Shown piece after piece: positions 15,782 through 24,071 of a stretch of DNA of 52,756 bases. Where the stretch lies: assembly GCF_003671765.1 (NCBI RefSeq), contig NZ_QPIB01000012.1:1-52756 (forward strand). Reading direction: 5' to 3'. The translations under genes were made by a program, and so were the position numbers. Position 1 is the stretch's first letter. Each line of letters starts with the position of its first letter. The notes below the pieces were generated by a model. It had not been told where the DNA came from. It was given only the letters and a program-made list of their open reading frames with translations, and ran no database searches. The stretch is from Xenophilus sp. E41. GTDB lineage: Bacteria > Pseudomonadota > Gammaproteobacteria > Burkholderiales > Burkholderiaceae_C.

Positions 15782-15837
15782 CGCGGCCTCCCGCGCCCCT
15801 TTCCCCCTCCACCTTCACCCGTCCGCCAGGAGCCGTC

Positions 15838-16347
15838 ATGTCCAAGAGCAGTCAGAAATTCATCGCCCGGAATCGTGCGCCCCGCGTGCAGATCGAGTAC
15901 GACGTCGAGTTGTACGGCGCCGAGAAGAAGGTGCAGCTGCCCTTCGTCATGGGCGTGCTGGCCGACCTGTCCGGCAAGCCGGCCGATCCGCTGGCGCCGG
16001 TGGCCGACCGCAAGTTCCTCGAGTTCGACGTCGACAACTTCGATGCCCGCATGAAGGCGATGAAGCCGCGCGCGGCCTTCGCGGTCGAGAACACGCTCAC
16101 CGGCGAAGGCGACCTGAAGGTCGAACTCACCTTCGAGAGCATGGACGACTTCTCGCCCGCCGCCGTGGCGCGCAAGGTGGACTCGCTCAACAAGCTGCTC
16201 GAGGCGCGCAACCAGCTGAGCAACCTGGTCACCTACATGGATGGCAAGGGCGGCGCGGAAGAGCTGCTTGCCAAGGTGCTCGACGACCCCGCCCTGCTGC
16301 AGTCGCTCGCCGCCGCCAAGAAGCCCGAAGACGGCAGCGCCGCCTGA
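15838..16347 (+). CDS. tssB: T6SS contractile sheath small subunit TssB
   Basis: A 169-residue TssB/VipA. Family marks are SSQKFIARNRAPRVQIEYDV at the start, LPFVMGVLADLSG and the C-terminal helix RNQLSNLVTYMDGK. It pairs with TssC to form the sheath that drives the Hcp tube. A good AGGAG site precedes the ATG. tssC follows after 26 bp. The N-terminal part of TssB is known to bind TagJ in systems that have it, and tagJ is present here. Confidence 0.97.
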   Translation: MSKSSQKFIARNRAPRVQIEYDVELYGAEKKVQLPFVMGVLADLSGKPADPLAPVADRKFLEFDVDNFDARMKAMKPRAAFAVENTLTGEGDLKVELTFESMDDFSPAAVARKVDSLNKLLEARNQLSNLVTYMDGKGGAEELLAKVLDDPALLQSLAAAKKPEDGSAA

Positions 16348-16373
16348 TCACCCGCCACCGAGGAGAGAACACC

Positions 16374-17867
16374 ATGGCAGAAGCACTCCAGCAGAGTCCT
16401 CTGAAAGACGTCGAGTACGCCGGCAGCGATTTCGCGTCGCTGCTGCAGAAGGAATTCAAGCCCCGCAGCGACGAGGCCAAGAGCGCCGTCGAACAGGCCG
16501 TGCAGACGCTCGCGCAGCAGGCGCTGAGCCAGACACAGCTCATCGGCAAGGACGTCACCAAGTCCATCGGGGCCATGATCGCCGCGATCGACGCCAAGCT
16601 CACCGAGCAGATCAACAAGATCATCCACCACCCCGAGTACCAGAAGCTCGAGAGCGCGTGGCGCGGCCTGCACTACATGGTGAACAACACCGAGACGGAC
16701 GAGCACCTGAAGATCCGGGTGATGGACATCTCCAAGCAGGAACTGGCCAAGAACCTCAAGAAGTTCAAGGGCGCGGCCTGGGACCAGAGCCCGATGTTCA
16801 AGAAGATCTACGAGCAGGAATACGGCCAGTTCGGCGGCGAGCCCTTCGGCGCCATCGTCGGCGACTACCACTTCGACCAGAGCCCGCCGGACGTGGAGAT
16901 GCTGGGCGAGATGGCCAAGATCGCGGCCTCGGCGCACGCGCCCTTCATTACCGGCGCCAGCCCCTCGCTGATGCAGATGGAGAGCTGGCAGGAGCTGGCC
17001 AACCCGCGCGACCTCACCAAGATCTTCCTCACGCCCGAGTACGCCGGCTGGCGCTCGCTGCGCGAGTCGGACGACTCCAAGTACCTCGGCCTGTGCATGC
17101 CGCGCTTCCTGGCGCGCACGCCCTACGGCGCGAACACCAACCCGGTCGAGGAGTTCGACTTCGAGGAAGACACGGCGGGCGCCGACCACGGCAAGTACGC
17201 CTGGGCCAATGCGGCCTACGCGATGGCCACCAACATCAACCGTTCGTACAAGCTCTACGGCTGGGGTTCGCGCATCCGCGGCATCGAGTCGGGCGGCGCG
17301 GTGGAGAACCTGCCGCTGCACACCTTCCCGAGCGACGACGGCGGCGTCGACCAGAAGTGCCCGACCGAGATCGCCATCAGCGACCGCCGCGAGGCCGAGC
17401 TGTCCAAGGCGGGCCTGCTGTCGCTGATCCATCGCAAGAACTCCGACTTCGCGGCCTTCATCGGCGCCCAGTCGCTGCACAAGCCGGCCGAGTACGACGA
17501 CCCCGACGCCACGGCCAACGCCAACCTGGCGGCGCGCCTGCCCTATCTGTTCGCCTGCAACCGCTTCGCGCACTACCTCAAGTGCATCGTGCGCGACAAG
17601 GTGGGCAGCTTCAAGGAGCGCGCAGAGATGGAGCGCTGGCTCAACAAGTGGATCACCAACTATGTCGACGGCGATCCCGCCAACTCGTCCGAGGAAACCA
17701 AGGCACGCAAGCCGCTGGCTGCCGCGGAGGTGGTGGTGGAGGAAGTCGAAGGCAATCCGGGCTACTACACCTCGAAGTTCTTCCTGCGCCCGCACTACCA
17801 GCTCGAAGGCCTGACCGTGTCGCTGCGCCTTGTTTCCAAGCTGCCCTCGGCCAAGGGCGGCAAGTAG
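16374..17867 (+). CDS. tssC: T6SS contractile sheath large subunit TssC
   Basis: A 497-residue TssC/VipB of normal length. Recognisable segments are HHPEYQKLESAWRGLHYMV, PFGAIVGDYHF, ASAHAPFITGASPSL, FLARTPYG and CNRFAHYLKCIVRDK, with a C-terminus ending FFLRPHYQLEGLTVSLRLVS. It is the major sheath subunit, disassembled by ClpV after contraction. A GGAG site precedes the start. The 149-bp gap after it (17868-18016) holds a small GC hairpin and no clear promoter before hcp. Confidence 0.97.
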   Translation: MAEALQQSPLKDVEYAGSDFASLLQKEFKPRSDEAKSAVEQAVQTLAQQALSQTQLIGKDVTKSIGAMIAAIDAKLTEQINKIIHHPEYQKLESAWRGLHYMVNNTETDEHLKIRVMDISKQELAKNLKKFKGAAWDQSPMFKKIYEQEYGQFGGEPFGAIVGDYHFDQSPPDVEMLGEMAKIAASAHAPFITGASPSLMQMESWQELANPRDLTKIFLTPEYAGWRSLRESDDSKYLGLCMPRFLARTPYGANTNPVEEFDFEEDTAGADHGKYAWANAAYAMATNINRSYKLYGWGSRIRGIESGGAVENLPLHTFPSDDGGVDQKCPTEIAISDRREAELSKAGLLSLIHRKNSDFAAFIGAQSLHKPAEYDDPDATANANLAARLPYLFACNRFAHYLKCIVRDKVGSFKERAEMERWLNKWITNYVDGDPANSSEETKARKPLAAAEVVVEEVEGNPGYYTSKFFLRPHYQLEGLTVSLRLVSKLPSAKGGK

Positions 17868-18016
17868 GTGGCGCGCGGCGCGGCGAGTTTGAATTGCGCC
17901 GCCCGCATTCGTTCTATGGACAGCTCACAGCCGAGGCCCTGCGCCTGACAGCCGGGAGCCGAGAGTTTTCAACACCCCACCAGCCTGCCCAGCGGGCTTA
18001 TTGAAGGAGCACGAAG

Positions 18017-18499
18017 ATGAGTTCAGACTTTTTCGCCAAGCTGACCAACAGCATCGAGGGCGAGTCCAAGAAGAAGGGCCACGAGAAGGAGATCGACATC
18101 CTCAGCTGGTCCTGGGGCGTGACCAATGCGTCCGGCTCCGGCGTGGGCGGCGGTGCCGGCCGCGGCAAGGCCACCCCGCACGACCTCAGCTTCACCCACA
18201 TCTTCGACAAGGCCTCGCCGAACCTGTCCAAGTCGTGCATCAAGGGCTCGCACATCGACGAGCTCAAGCTCACGGGTCGCAAGTCCGGCGACGGCCAGCA
18301 GGACTACATCATCATCACGCTGACGACGGCCTTCATCACCAGCGTGTCGGTGGGCGGCTCGGCCAGCGGCGATGTGGTCGAGACCGTGAACTGCTCCTGC
18401 AAGAAGGTCAAGATCGAATACAAGACGCAGGACGAAAAGGGCGCCCTGAAGGCCGGCCCCGAGGTCACCTGGACCATCGACGAGGACAACGTCACCTGA
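18017..18499 (+). CDS. hcp: T6SS tube protein Hcp (first copy)
   Basis: A 160-residue Hcp1-family protein. It begins MSSDFFAKLTNSIEGESKKK, has EIDILSWSWGVTNASG, FTHIFDKASPNLSKSCIKG and ends VTWTIDEDNVT. Hcp hexamers stack to form the inner tube that is fired with VgrG and PAAR at its tip. A strong GAAGGAG site precedes the ATG. Located after the sheath genes, it is likely the main structural Hcp; a more divergent paralogue lies at 38363-38923. Confidence 0.95.
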   Translation: MSSDFFAKLTNSIEGESKKKGHEKEIDILSWSWGVTNASGSGVGGGAGRGKATPHDLSFTHIFDKASPNLSKSCIKGSHIDELKLTGRKSGDGQQDYIIITLTTAFITSVSVGGSASGDVVETVNCSCKKVKIEYKTQDEKGALKAGPEVTWTIDEDNVT

Positions 18500-18568
18500 G
18501 AAGCCGCGGTGCGCGGTGCCCAGCGGCACCGCGCGCCGTCGCTTCAGCACCCCGCCTGGAACAACGCC

Positions 18569-19078
18569 ATGGCTTTCACCATCGAGAACCCTGAAGCCAA
18601 GGGCAAGTACTCGATCGACTACACGGTCGGGCACGGCGCCGTGAACCTCCGGGAGGACGTGATGCTCGCGCAGATCTGCCTGAACATCACCTACTTCGAG
18701 CGCAAGGACGGCTATGCGGACCGCTACGTGACGTCGCGCGAGCAGAACAAGCTGGAGCCGCTGGTCGAGGACGGCTACTGCGGCCCGCTCACGATCGCCC
18801 GCATCTACCAGTTCCAGAACGACCTGGCCAAGAAGGGCGGCGCGATGGGGCCGATCCCGGTCAGCATCGACGGCAAGTTCGACGTGAGCCCGGAGCCCGG
18901 CGTCGTCCACATGGGCACGCGCAAGCGCGTCTACAGCTTCGACAACATGCAGTACGTGCTGGCCGAACACGCCGAGGACGACGCCAAGGCCCACTACGAC
19001 AGCCTGCGGATCACGGCCCCTGCCCCGCTCGCGGGCGCTCTTGCGCACCGGCGGCGCTACGCCAGGCGCTTCAAGTAG
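18569..19078 (+). CDS. Hypothetical protein with a possible peptidoglycan-binding motif
   Basis: A 169-residue protein I do not recognise as a named family. It has no signal peptide or membrane segment. The stretch EDGYCGPLTIARIYQFQNDL, followed by IDGKFD, looks like the DGxxGPxT...FQ pattern of peptidoglycan-binding domain 1. The C-terminus is basic (RRRYARRF). It follows hcp by 69 bp and precedes an OmpA-like gene, so it is probably co-expressed with the tube protein. An effector, a chaperone or a cell-wall anchor are all possible. The start at 18569 is chosen because the conserved-looking part begins there; the ribosome binding site is poor. Confidence 0.6.
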   Translation: MAFTIENPEAKGKYSIDYTVGHGAVNLREDVMLAQICLNITYFERKDGYADRYVTSREQNKLEPLVEDGYCGPLTIARIYQFQNDLAKKGGAMGPIPVSIDGKFDVSPEPGVVHMGTRKRVYSFDNMQYVLAEHAEDDAKAHYDSLRITAPAPLAGALAHRRRYARRFK

Positions 19079-19114
19079 GCGGGCTCCGGTGCCTCGGGCC
19101 CACCGGCCGCAGCC

Positions 19115-20149
19115 ATGAGCGAGTTCAGACTGCCCCGCGCGCGCGCCGCCGTGCTGCGCGCAGCCGCCGTTGCGCTCGCGCTCGGCGCAGCCGTGGCGCT
19201 GCCTTCTCTTGCGGCAGCGCCGGCCGGCAAGGACCACCCGCTGGTCGGCCGCTATGAAGGCGCCGTGCTGGACGGCTACCAGGCCCCGGCATTCGACGAA
19301 GTGGGGCTGATCCAGGGGCCGCTGCAGAACTGGGGCGGCGCCAGGCCCGAGCTTCTCAAGCTGGAAGGGAAGGTCTCGCTCTACTACTACCAGCTGCCCG
19401 CCGGCCGCTCCACGCTGGAGGTATTGCGCAATTACGAGGCCAGCCTCAAGGCCAGGGGCTTCGAGCTGCTGTTCAGCTGCGGCACGGCCAATGCCTCGTG
19501 CTACAGGCCTCGCCCCGGGTCCGTGGACACCACCACGCCCTACGATTTCGCACTCGCGCTGGACGACCCCGAATGGCCGCGCCTGGGCCAGCGCGGCGAC
19601 TACGTCCGCAACTACTTCGGCGTGAGCGGCCGCTACCTGCTCGCACGGCGCAGCACGCCCGAGGGCACGGTGCACGCCAGCATCGCACTGGCCGAACACA
19701 GGCCCGAGGTGGGCAACTACGCCTTCGTGCGGGTGGTCGAGAGCCAGGCGATGGAGACGAACAAGATCGTGTTCGTGGACGCCGGCGCGATGCAGAAGGG
19801 TCTGGCCGAGCAAGGGCGCATCAACCTCTACGGCCTGCACTTCGACATCGACAAGGACGTGCTGCGCGCCGAGTCGCAGCCGACGCTGGACGAGATGGCC
19901 AAGCTGCTGCGGGCCAATCCGCAGTTGCGGCTGCAGGTCGTCGGCCATACCGACGCCCAGGGCAACGAGGCTCACAACAAGGACCTGTCGCAACGGCGCA
20001 GCGTGGCGGTGATCGCGGCGCTGGTGAAGGCCGGCATCGACCCTCGGCGCCTGGGCACGCGCGGCGCCGGCGCGGCGGAACCGATCGCGCCCAACGACTC
20101 GGAGGCAGGGCGCGCGAAGAACCGGCGGGTGGAACTGGTCCGCCTTTGA
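19115..20149 (+). CDS. DUF4892-like/OmpA-like periplasmic protein
   Basis: A 344-residue protein with an N-terminal signal peptide (Ala-rich run ending ALPSLAAAPA near residue 37). Residues about 45-215 resemble DUF4892. The C-terminal 110 residues form an OmpA-like peptidoglycan-binding domain: INLYGLHFDIDKDVLRAES, then LQVVGHTDAQGNEAHNKDLS, QRRSVAVIAALV and AKNRRVELVRL. It should sit in the periplasm or outer membrane and bind the cell wall. Its place in the T6SS locus suggests help in anchoring the machine. It is convergent with pppA across a 66-bp gap that contains a repeat copy. Confidence 0.82.
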   Translation: MSEFRLPRARAAVLRAAAVALALGAAVALPSLAAAPAGKDHPLVGRYEGAVLDGYQAPAFDEVGLIQGPLQNWGGARPELLKLEGKVSLYYYQLPAGRSTLEVLRNYEASLKARGFELLFSCGTANASCYRPRPGSVDTTTPYDFALALDDPEWPRLGQRGDYVRNYFGVSGRYLLARRSTPEGTVHASIALAEHRPEVGNYAFVRVVESQAMETNKIVFVDAGAMQKGLAEQGRINLYGLHFDIDKDVLRAESQPTLDEMAKLLRANPQLRLQVVGHTDAQGNEAHNKDLSQRRSVAVIAALVKAGIDPRRLGTRGAGAAEPIAPNDSEAGRAKNRRVELVRL

Positions 20150-20162
20150 GCCAGGGTCGGCT

Positions 20163-20219
20163 GCTATTCCTTTCGTAGCTGCTTGCGCCCGCCGGACGGG
20201 CGCTGCAGGCACTTTTCAT
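20163..20219 (-). repeat. Dispersed repeat, copy 4 (pppA stop)
   Basis: On the reverse strand it reads ATGAAAAGTGCCTGCAGC, a GCGCCC core, then GCGCAAGCAGCTACGAAAG and ATAGC. The TGA in its head is the stop codon of pppA. It fills most of the gap between the convergent OmpA-like and pppA genes. Confidence 0.75.
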
Positions 20220-21007
20220 TCCGGATCGGCCGGCCCGGGGTCGGCCATCAGCCGGGTCGACTCCTCGTCCTCGCGCAGCACCCACAGCACCACCGCGGTG
20301 TAGTTGTCGTGCCCCGGCTTGGCCTGGGCCTGGATCTGCGCGTCGAGCTCCTCGGTCCACTGCGCCGCCGTGCGCGCGGCATGCAGCGTGTCGACGAGCC
20401 ACTCGTCGCCCAGCGGCTCCCACACGCCGTCGGAGCACAGCAGCAGCACGTCGCCCACCTCGAGGCGCATGCGGCCGGACACCGTGATGTCGGGCGGCTC
20501 CTGCACCGAGCCCAGCGCCGACAGCAGCATGTTGCGCTGGGGGTGCAGCCGGGCGCCCTCGTCGTCGAGCATGCCGCTGGCCACCATCTGCTGCACCAGG
20601 CTGTGGTCGGTCGTGCGCGCGACGATGGCGCCGCCGCGGAACAGGTAGGCCCGGCTGTCGCCGGTGTGGGCCCACACCAGCGCGTGCTGTTCCAGGTCCA
20701 CCGCCGCCAGCACCACGGTCGAGCGCATGCTGGCCAGCTTGCCGCCCTCGGCCTGTCGGGCCACCACGTCCAGGTTGGCCCGGTCGAGCAAGGCGCGCAG
20801 GGCGTCCGCGTCCAGGGTGGGGCCGGCCGCGAAGCCGGCCAGGATGCTGCTGCGCGCCGTGGCGGCCGCGACGTCGCCGCCGCCATGGCCGCCGGCACCA
20901 TCGGCCACCAGGCAGGCGACGAAGTGCCCGTTGTGCCAATGGCCGTGCACGTCCTCGTTGTACTCGCGCCCCCCCTGCTTGGAGAGCGAGACGATCTCGA
21001 TTTCCAC
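20216..21007 (-). CDS. pppA: T6SS-associated PP2C-type phosphatase PppA
   Basis: A 263-residue PP2C/Stp1 protein phosphatase. The metal-binding motifs are REYNED (14-19), ADGAGGHGGG (35-44), TGDSRAYL, SDGVWEP and GHDNYTAVVL. In systems of the Pseudomonas HSI-I type, PppA removes the phosphate that the kinase PpkA puts on the FHA protein, switching T6SS firing off. It starts with GTG at 21007 after a strong AAGGAG site, 18 bp behind tagH. The stop codon is supplied by repeat copy 4. The kinase gene lies 24 kb away in the same locus. Confidence 0.9.
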   Translation of the reverse strand: MEIEIVSLSKQGGREYNEDVHGHWHNGHFVACLVADGAGGHGGGDVAAATARSSILAGFAAGPTLDADALRALLDRANLDVVARQAEGGKLASMRSTVVLAAVDLEQHALVWAHTGDSRAYLFRGGAIVARTTDHSLVQQMVASGMLDDEGARLHPQRNMLLSALGSVQEPPDITVSGRMRLEVGDVLLLCSDGVWEPLGDEWLVDTLHAARTAAQWTEELDAQIQAQAKPGHDNYTAVVLWVLREDEESTRLMADPGPADPE

Positions 21008-21025
21008 GCCCTGCTCCTTCTCCGC

Positions 21026-22858
21026 TCAGCGGGACGCCGGCGCGCCGGCATCCTTCAGGCGCGCCATCTGTTCCTCGTAGGCCTCGAGGAAGGCCTTGCC
21101 GAAGAGCGTGTGGAAGTCGTCCTCCGCCTCGGCGGCGATGGTGCCGTAGAGCGCCACGAACTGGTCCCACAGCCGGGCCTTGCGCCCCGAGGCGAACAGG
21201 CTGTCCAGCGCGGACTTGGCGGCGATCTTCTTCTCCAGCTCGTCGGGGCCGAAGCGCTCGATCAGCTTGGCCAGGGCCGCGCGCATGCCGACCATGACGC
21301 CGAACTGGTGCGAGCGCAGGTCGTCGTAGGCATCGCGCATCGCCGCCTCGGCGGGCATGAAGCCGCGCACGCCGGGCCCCAGCAGGTGGGCCAGCGCCAC
21401 GTCGACCGTGGGCGAGAACTTCAGCGGGTTGTTGGCCTGCGCCGCGATCATGGTCACCTCGGCCCGCACCTCGCGCTTGAGCTCCTGGCGGGTGAGCAGC
21501 AGTTGCAGCGTGCCCTCGGTCGCGCCGCGCAGCAGCACACCGATGCGCTCCATCAGCGCTGGCGTCAGGGTGGTGGGTGCCTGGTGGACCGGGCCCAGGC
21601 CGCGCAGGAAGGCGGCCAGCAACTCGGCGTCGCCCGCGGCGACGCCACCCGTCGTGGGCGACACCGGCACGGCGGGTGCCGCGCGCGGCACCGGGGCAGC
21701 GGCCGGAACAGGCACCGGCGCCGCGGCCCCCACCGCGTCGCCCGGCCCCAGCAGGTCGGCAAAGGCCGCATCGTCCATCGGCAGGGCAGCGGCAGGAGCG
21801 GGCGCCGGCGGTGTCGGGGCCCGCGGTGGAGCTGGTGGAACGACCGCAGGCGCCGGCGCCATGACCGGCGCCGCGTGCGTGGGCTCGCGCAAGGCTGGAG
21901 CAGGTGCGCGTGCGATGCGGATCGGCTGGCCCGTCTGGTCGTCGAACATCGGCGCGTCCTCGGTCGCCGGCGGCAGCGGCGCCGGGGCCGGCACCGCCTT
22001 CGGCGGCGTGTAGCCGAACTGTCCGATCGGCACATGGTCCGGCCGGGGCGCCTGCCGCGGCGCCTGTGCCTGACCCAAGGCCGCGAACGGGTCGTCGGTC
22101 GCTGAGGTGTTGGGCTGCAGCAGCGGATCGGCCAGCGGCGACAGCGCGAGCGGATCGCCGCCGATCCCCGCGACGCCGCCGAACAGGTCGTCGATGCGCT
22201 GGCCGCTGGCCGTGGGCGCGGACGCCGCCGGCAGGCCGAGGTCGGAGAAGTCGTCGAAGGGCGCCATCGACGCCGGTGCGGGAGCGCCGCCAAGGCCCGG
22301 GCCGAGCAGGTCGGCAAAGGGATCTGCGGCGCCGCCCGGCGGCGGCGCGGCCGCCAGACCCATGGGATCGGCGAAAGGACCGGGCTCAGGCAGCGGGGGC
22401 GGAGCCGGCGCACGCGCGCGGGCGCTGGGCACGGGAGCCGGAGCGCCGAGGCCGTCGAGCAGATCGGCGAAGGGATCGTCCGATGCGACGGGCGCTGCGC
22501 CGGCCCCGAACTGCGTGGCGAACGGGTCGGGCGCCACCGCCGGCGCGGGCGCCGGGACTGCGGCCTGCTGCACCGACACCGTCAGCTGGAAGCTGCCGAT
22601 CACCAGGCGGTCGCCATCGCTCAGCACGGCCTCCTGGCCGGCACCGAGCGAGCGCCCGTTGTGCAGCATCGGGTTGCTGCCGCGATCGATGACGACGAAC
22701 TGCCCCGCGCGGCACAGCACCTGCGCATGCACGCGCGAGACGGTGCGGTCCGGATCGCTGAGCACCAGCGTGTTGGTGTCGGCGCGGCCGATGGTGCCGC
22801 CGGCCGGCCCGAACTCGGCCGACGCACCGCCCAGGCCCTCGGCGCTGATGCGGATCAT
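21026..22858 (-). CDS. tagH: T6SS FHA-domain protein TagH (Fha)
   Basis: A 610-residue protein. The N-terminal FHA domain (about 1-95: GGTIGRADTNTLVLSDPDRT, VSRVHAQVL, LHNGRSLGAGQ) reads phospho-threonine. A long Pro/Ala-rich disordered linker with repeated DPFADLL-type motifs follows to about residue 410. The C-terminal domain (about 415-610) is the helical T6SS-specific part, with LLLTRQELKREVRAE and NNPLKFSPTVDVALAHLL. It is the expected substrate and sensor of the PpkA/PppA switch. I start at the ATG at 22858, where the FHA fold begins, after a GGGGGA site. Confidence 0.9.
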   Translation of the reverse strand: MIRISAEGLGGASAEFGPAGGTIGRADTNTLVLSDPDRTVSRVHAQVLCRAGQFVVIDRGSNPMLHNGRSLGAGQEAVLSDGDRLVIGSFQLTVSVQQAAVPAPAPAVAPDPFATQFGAGAAPVASDDPFADLLDGLGAPAPVPSARARAPAPPPLPEPGPFADPMGLAAAPPPGGAADPFADLLGPGLGGAPAPASMAPFDDFSDLGLPAASAPTASGQRIDDLFGGVAGIGGDPLALSPLADPLLQPNTSATDDPFAALGQAQAPRQAPRPDHVPIGQFGYTPPKAVPAPAPLPPATEDAPMFDDQTGQPIRIARAPAPALREPTHAAPVMAPAPAVVPPAPPRAPTPPAPAPAAALPMDDAAFADLLGPGDAVGAAAPVPVPAAAPVPRAAPAVPVSPTTGGVAAGDAELLAAFLRGLGPVHQAPTTLTPALMERIGVLLRGATEGTLQLLLTRQELKREVRAEVTMIAAQANNPLKFSPTVDVALAHLLGPGVRGFMPAEAAMRDAYDDLRSHQFGVMVGMRAALAKLIERFGPDELEKKIAAKSALDSLFASGRKARLWDQFVALYGTIAAEAEDDFHTLFGKAFLEAYEEQMARLKDAGAPASR

Positions 22859-22964
22859 GCGGTCCCCCGCGGGCAGGCACGGGAAGAAAGAGGGGCCTCG
22901 ACGACCACGCGGCAAGGAAGTGGGATCGGCATGGCTGGACTCCGCGACATCGGGATGGCCTGCA

Positions 22965-23360
22965 TCATGGTGCGAGCAGCAGCACCAGGGGCTGGCTGGG
23001 CACGGCACGCATGCCAGGGCAGTTGGTGCTGTTCTGCAGGCTCATGCTGGTCAGGCGCGAGGCCGGCATGCCGTTGAACAGCACGGTGAAGGCGCCGGTG
23101 ACGTGCCGCGAGGGCCCCATCACCGTGCCCGAGGCCACGCCCATGTTGACGCCCGAGTTGTCGCCGTTGGTCATTGGAATGGTGGTGCCCAGGTTGTGGG
23201 CCGGCGTGCACATGATGAGGATGTTGGGGCAGTTGGGGATCGCCATCGGGCCCATGGCGATGTTGGGGTACGGAATCGGCACCGGCCCCGCGGGCGTCGG
23301 CGTCAGGCAGACATCGGGAAAGCCCATGTCGGTGCCCATCATCTGGCAGTTGGCGAACAT
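22965..23360 (-). CDS. DUF4150 PAAR-like spike-tip protein
   Basis: A 131-residue protein of the DUF4150/PAAR-like family. It begins MFANCQMMGTDMGFPDVCLTP and has PIPYPNIAMGPMAIPNC, PAHNLGTTIPMTNGDNSGVN and GSRHVTGAFTVLFNGMPASR-like segments. Such proteins cap the VgrG spike. It ends soon after the DUF4150 fold, with no C-terminal toxin domain. It is 22 bp after the DUF3540 gene and 106 bp before tagH. The start at 23360 is chosen because the family fold begins at once. Confidence 0.9.
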   Translation of the reverse strand: MFANCQMMGTDMGFPDVCLTPTPAGPVPIPYPNIAMGPMAIPNCPNILIMCTPAHNLGTTIPMTNGDNSGVNMGVASGTVMGPSRHVTGAFTVLFNGMPASRLTSMSLQNSTNCPGMRAVPSQPLVLLLAP

Positions 23361-23382
23361 TGCGCGCTCCCGGGCTGTGCGG

Positions 23383-24033
23383 TCAACCGAAATGGATCTG
23401 CGCACCGCGCGCCTTGACGAGCTTTTCGCCGTCGATCAGCGTGTGCTCGCTGCGCACCTGCAGCAGCTGTTCGGCCTGCAGTTCCATGTGCTGCGCCTGC
23501 GTGCGGTCCAGGCCTTCGGTGGTGCGCTGGTGCTGCTTGCTGAAATGCTGCACGCGGTCGAACACCGTGCTCAGCGCGCTGCCGACGGCCTTGATGCCGG
23601 CCGCCACCAGGTGCAGCCGCTGGCCCGTGAACTGCGCCTGCATGCAGCCCAGGTGCACCTGGGGCGCCTGCAAGCGCAGGCTTTCCTCGGCCTCCACGGT
23701 GACGTGCGGCCCGCGAAGCGACAGCCCGTGCGGACTGCCGATCCGCAGGGGTTGTGCCACCGGCCGCTCGAGCAGGGCCGTGACCCAGCAGCGTTCGCCC
23801 TGGACGAAGGCCGCCACCTCGTCGCCGGTCTGCAGTTCCACGAGGCAGCCGAGTGCCTGCACCGCGTCGCGCTCGTGGCCGTCGACCGACAGCCGCAGGC
23901 TGGGCAAGGTGGCCGACACCACGACGGCGGTGTGCCATCGGCTCTCTGCGGGCGGAGCCGTTGCAGCGCAGGAGGATGCAGGCGGCGCGGCGTGCCCGTG
24001 GGCGGCGCGCGGGCGGGACAAGGTGGTCGTCAT
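23383..24033 (-). CDS. DUF3540 domain protein (T6SS tip-module protein)
   Basis: A 216-residue DUF3540 protein. The beta-rich core runs from TAVVVSATLPSLRLSVDG through TGDEVAAFVQGERCWVTALL to PLRIGSPHGLSLRGPHVTVE. The C-terminus contains HMELQAEQLLQVRSEHTLIDG. DUF3540 genes are regularly found between VgrG/DUF2169 and DUF4150 genes and may help load PAAR-like tips; the mechanism is unproven. The ATG at 24033 has a GGAG site 7 nt upstream. An alternative ATG at 24075 overlaps the stop of the preceding gene (ATGA) and would add 14 residues. Confidence 0.82.
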   Translation of the reverse strand: MTTTLSRPRAAHGHAAPPASSCAATAPPAESRWHTAVVVSATLPSLRLSVDGHERDAVQALGCLVELQTGDEVAAFVQGERCWVTALLERPVAQPLRIGSPHGLSLRGPHVTVEAEESLRLQAPQVHLGCMQAQFTGQRLHLVAAGIKAVGSALSTVFDRVQHFSKQHQRTTEGLDRTQAQHMELQAEQLLQVRSEHTLIDGEKLVKARGAQIHFG

Positions 24034-24071
24034 GGAGGTTCTCCGTCGCGGGCTCATGGGAGTGGCGGCGC

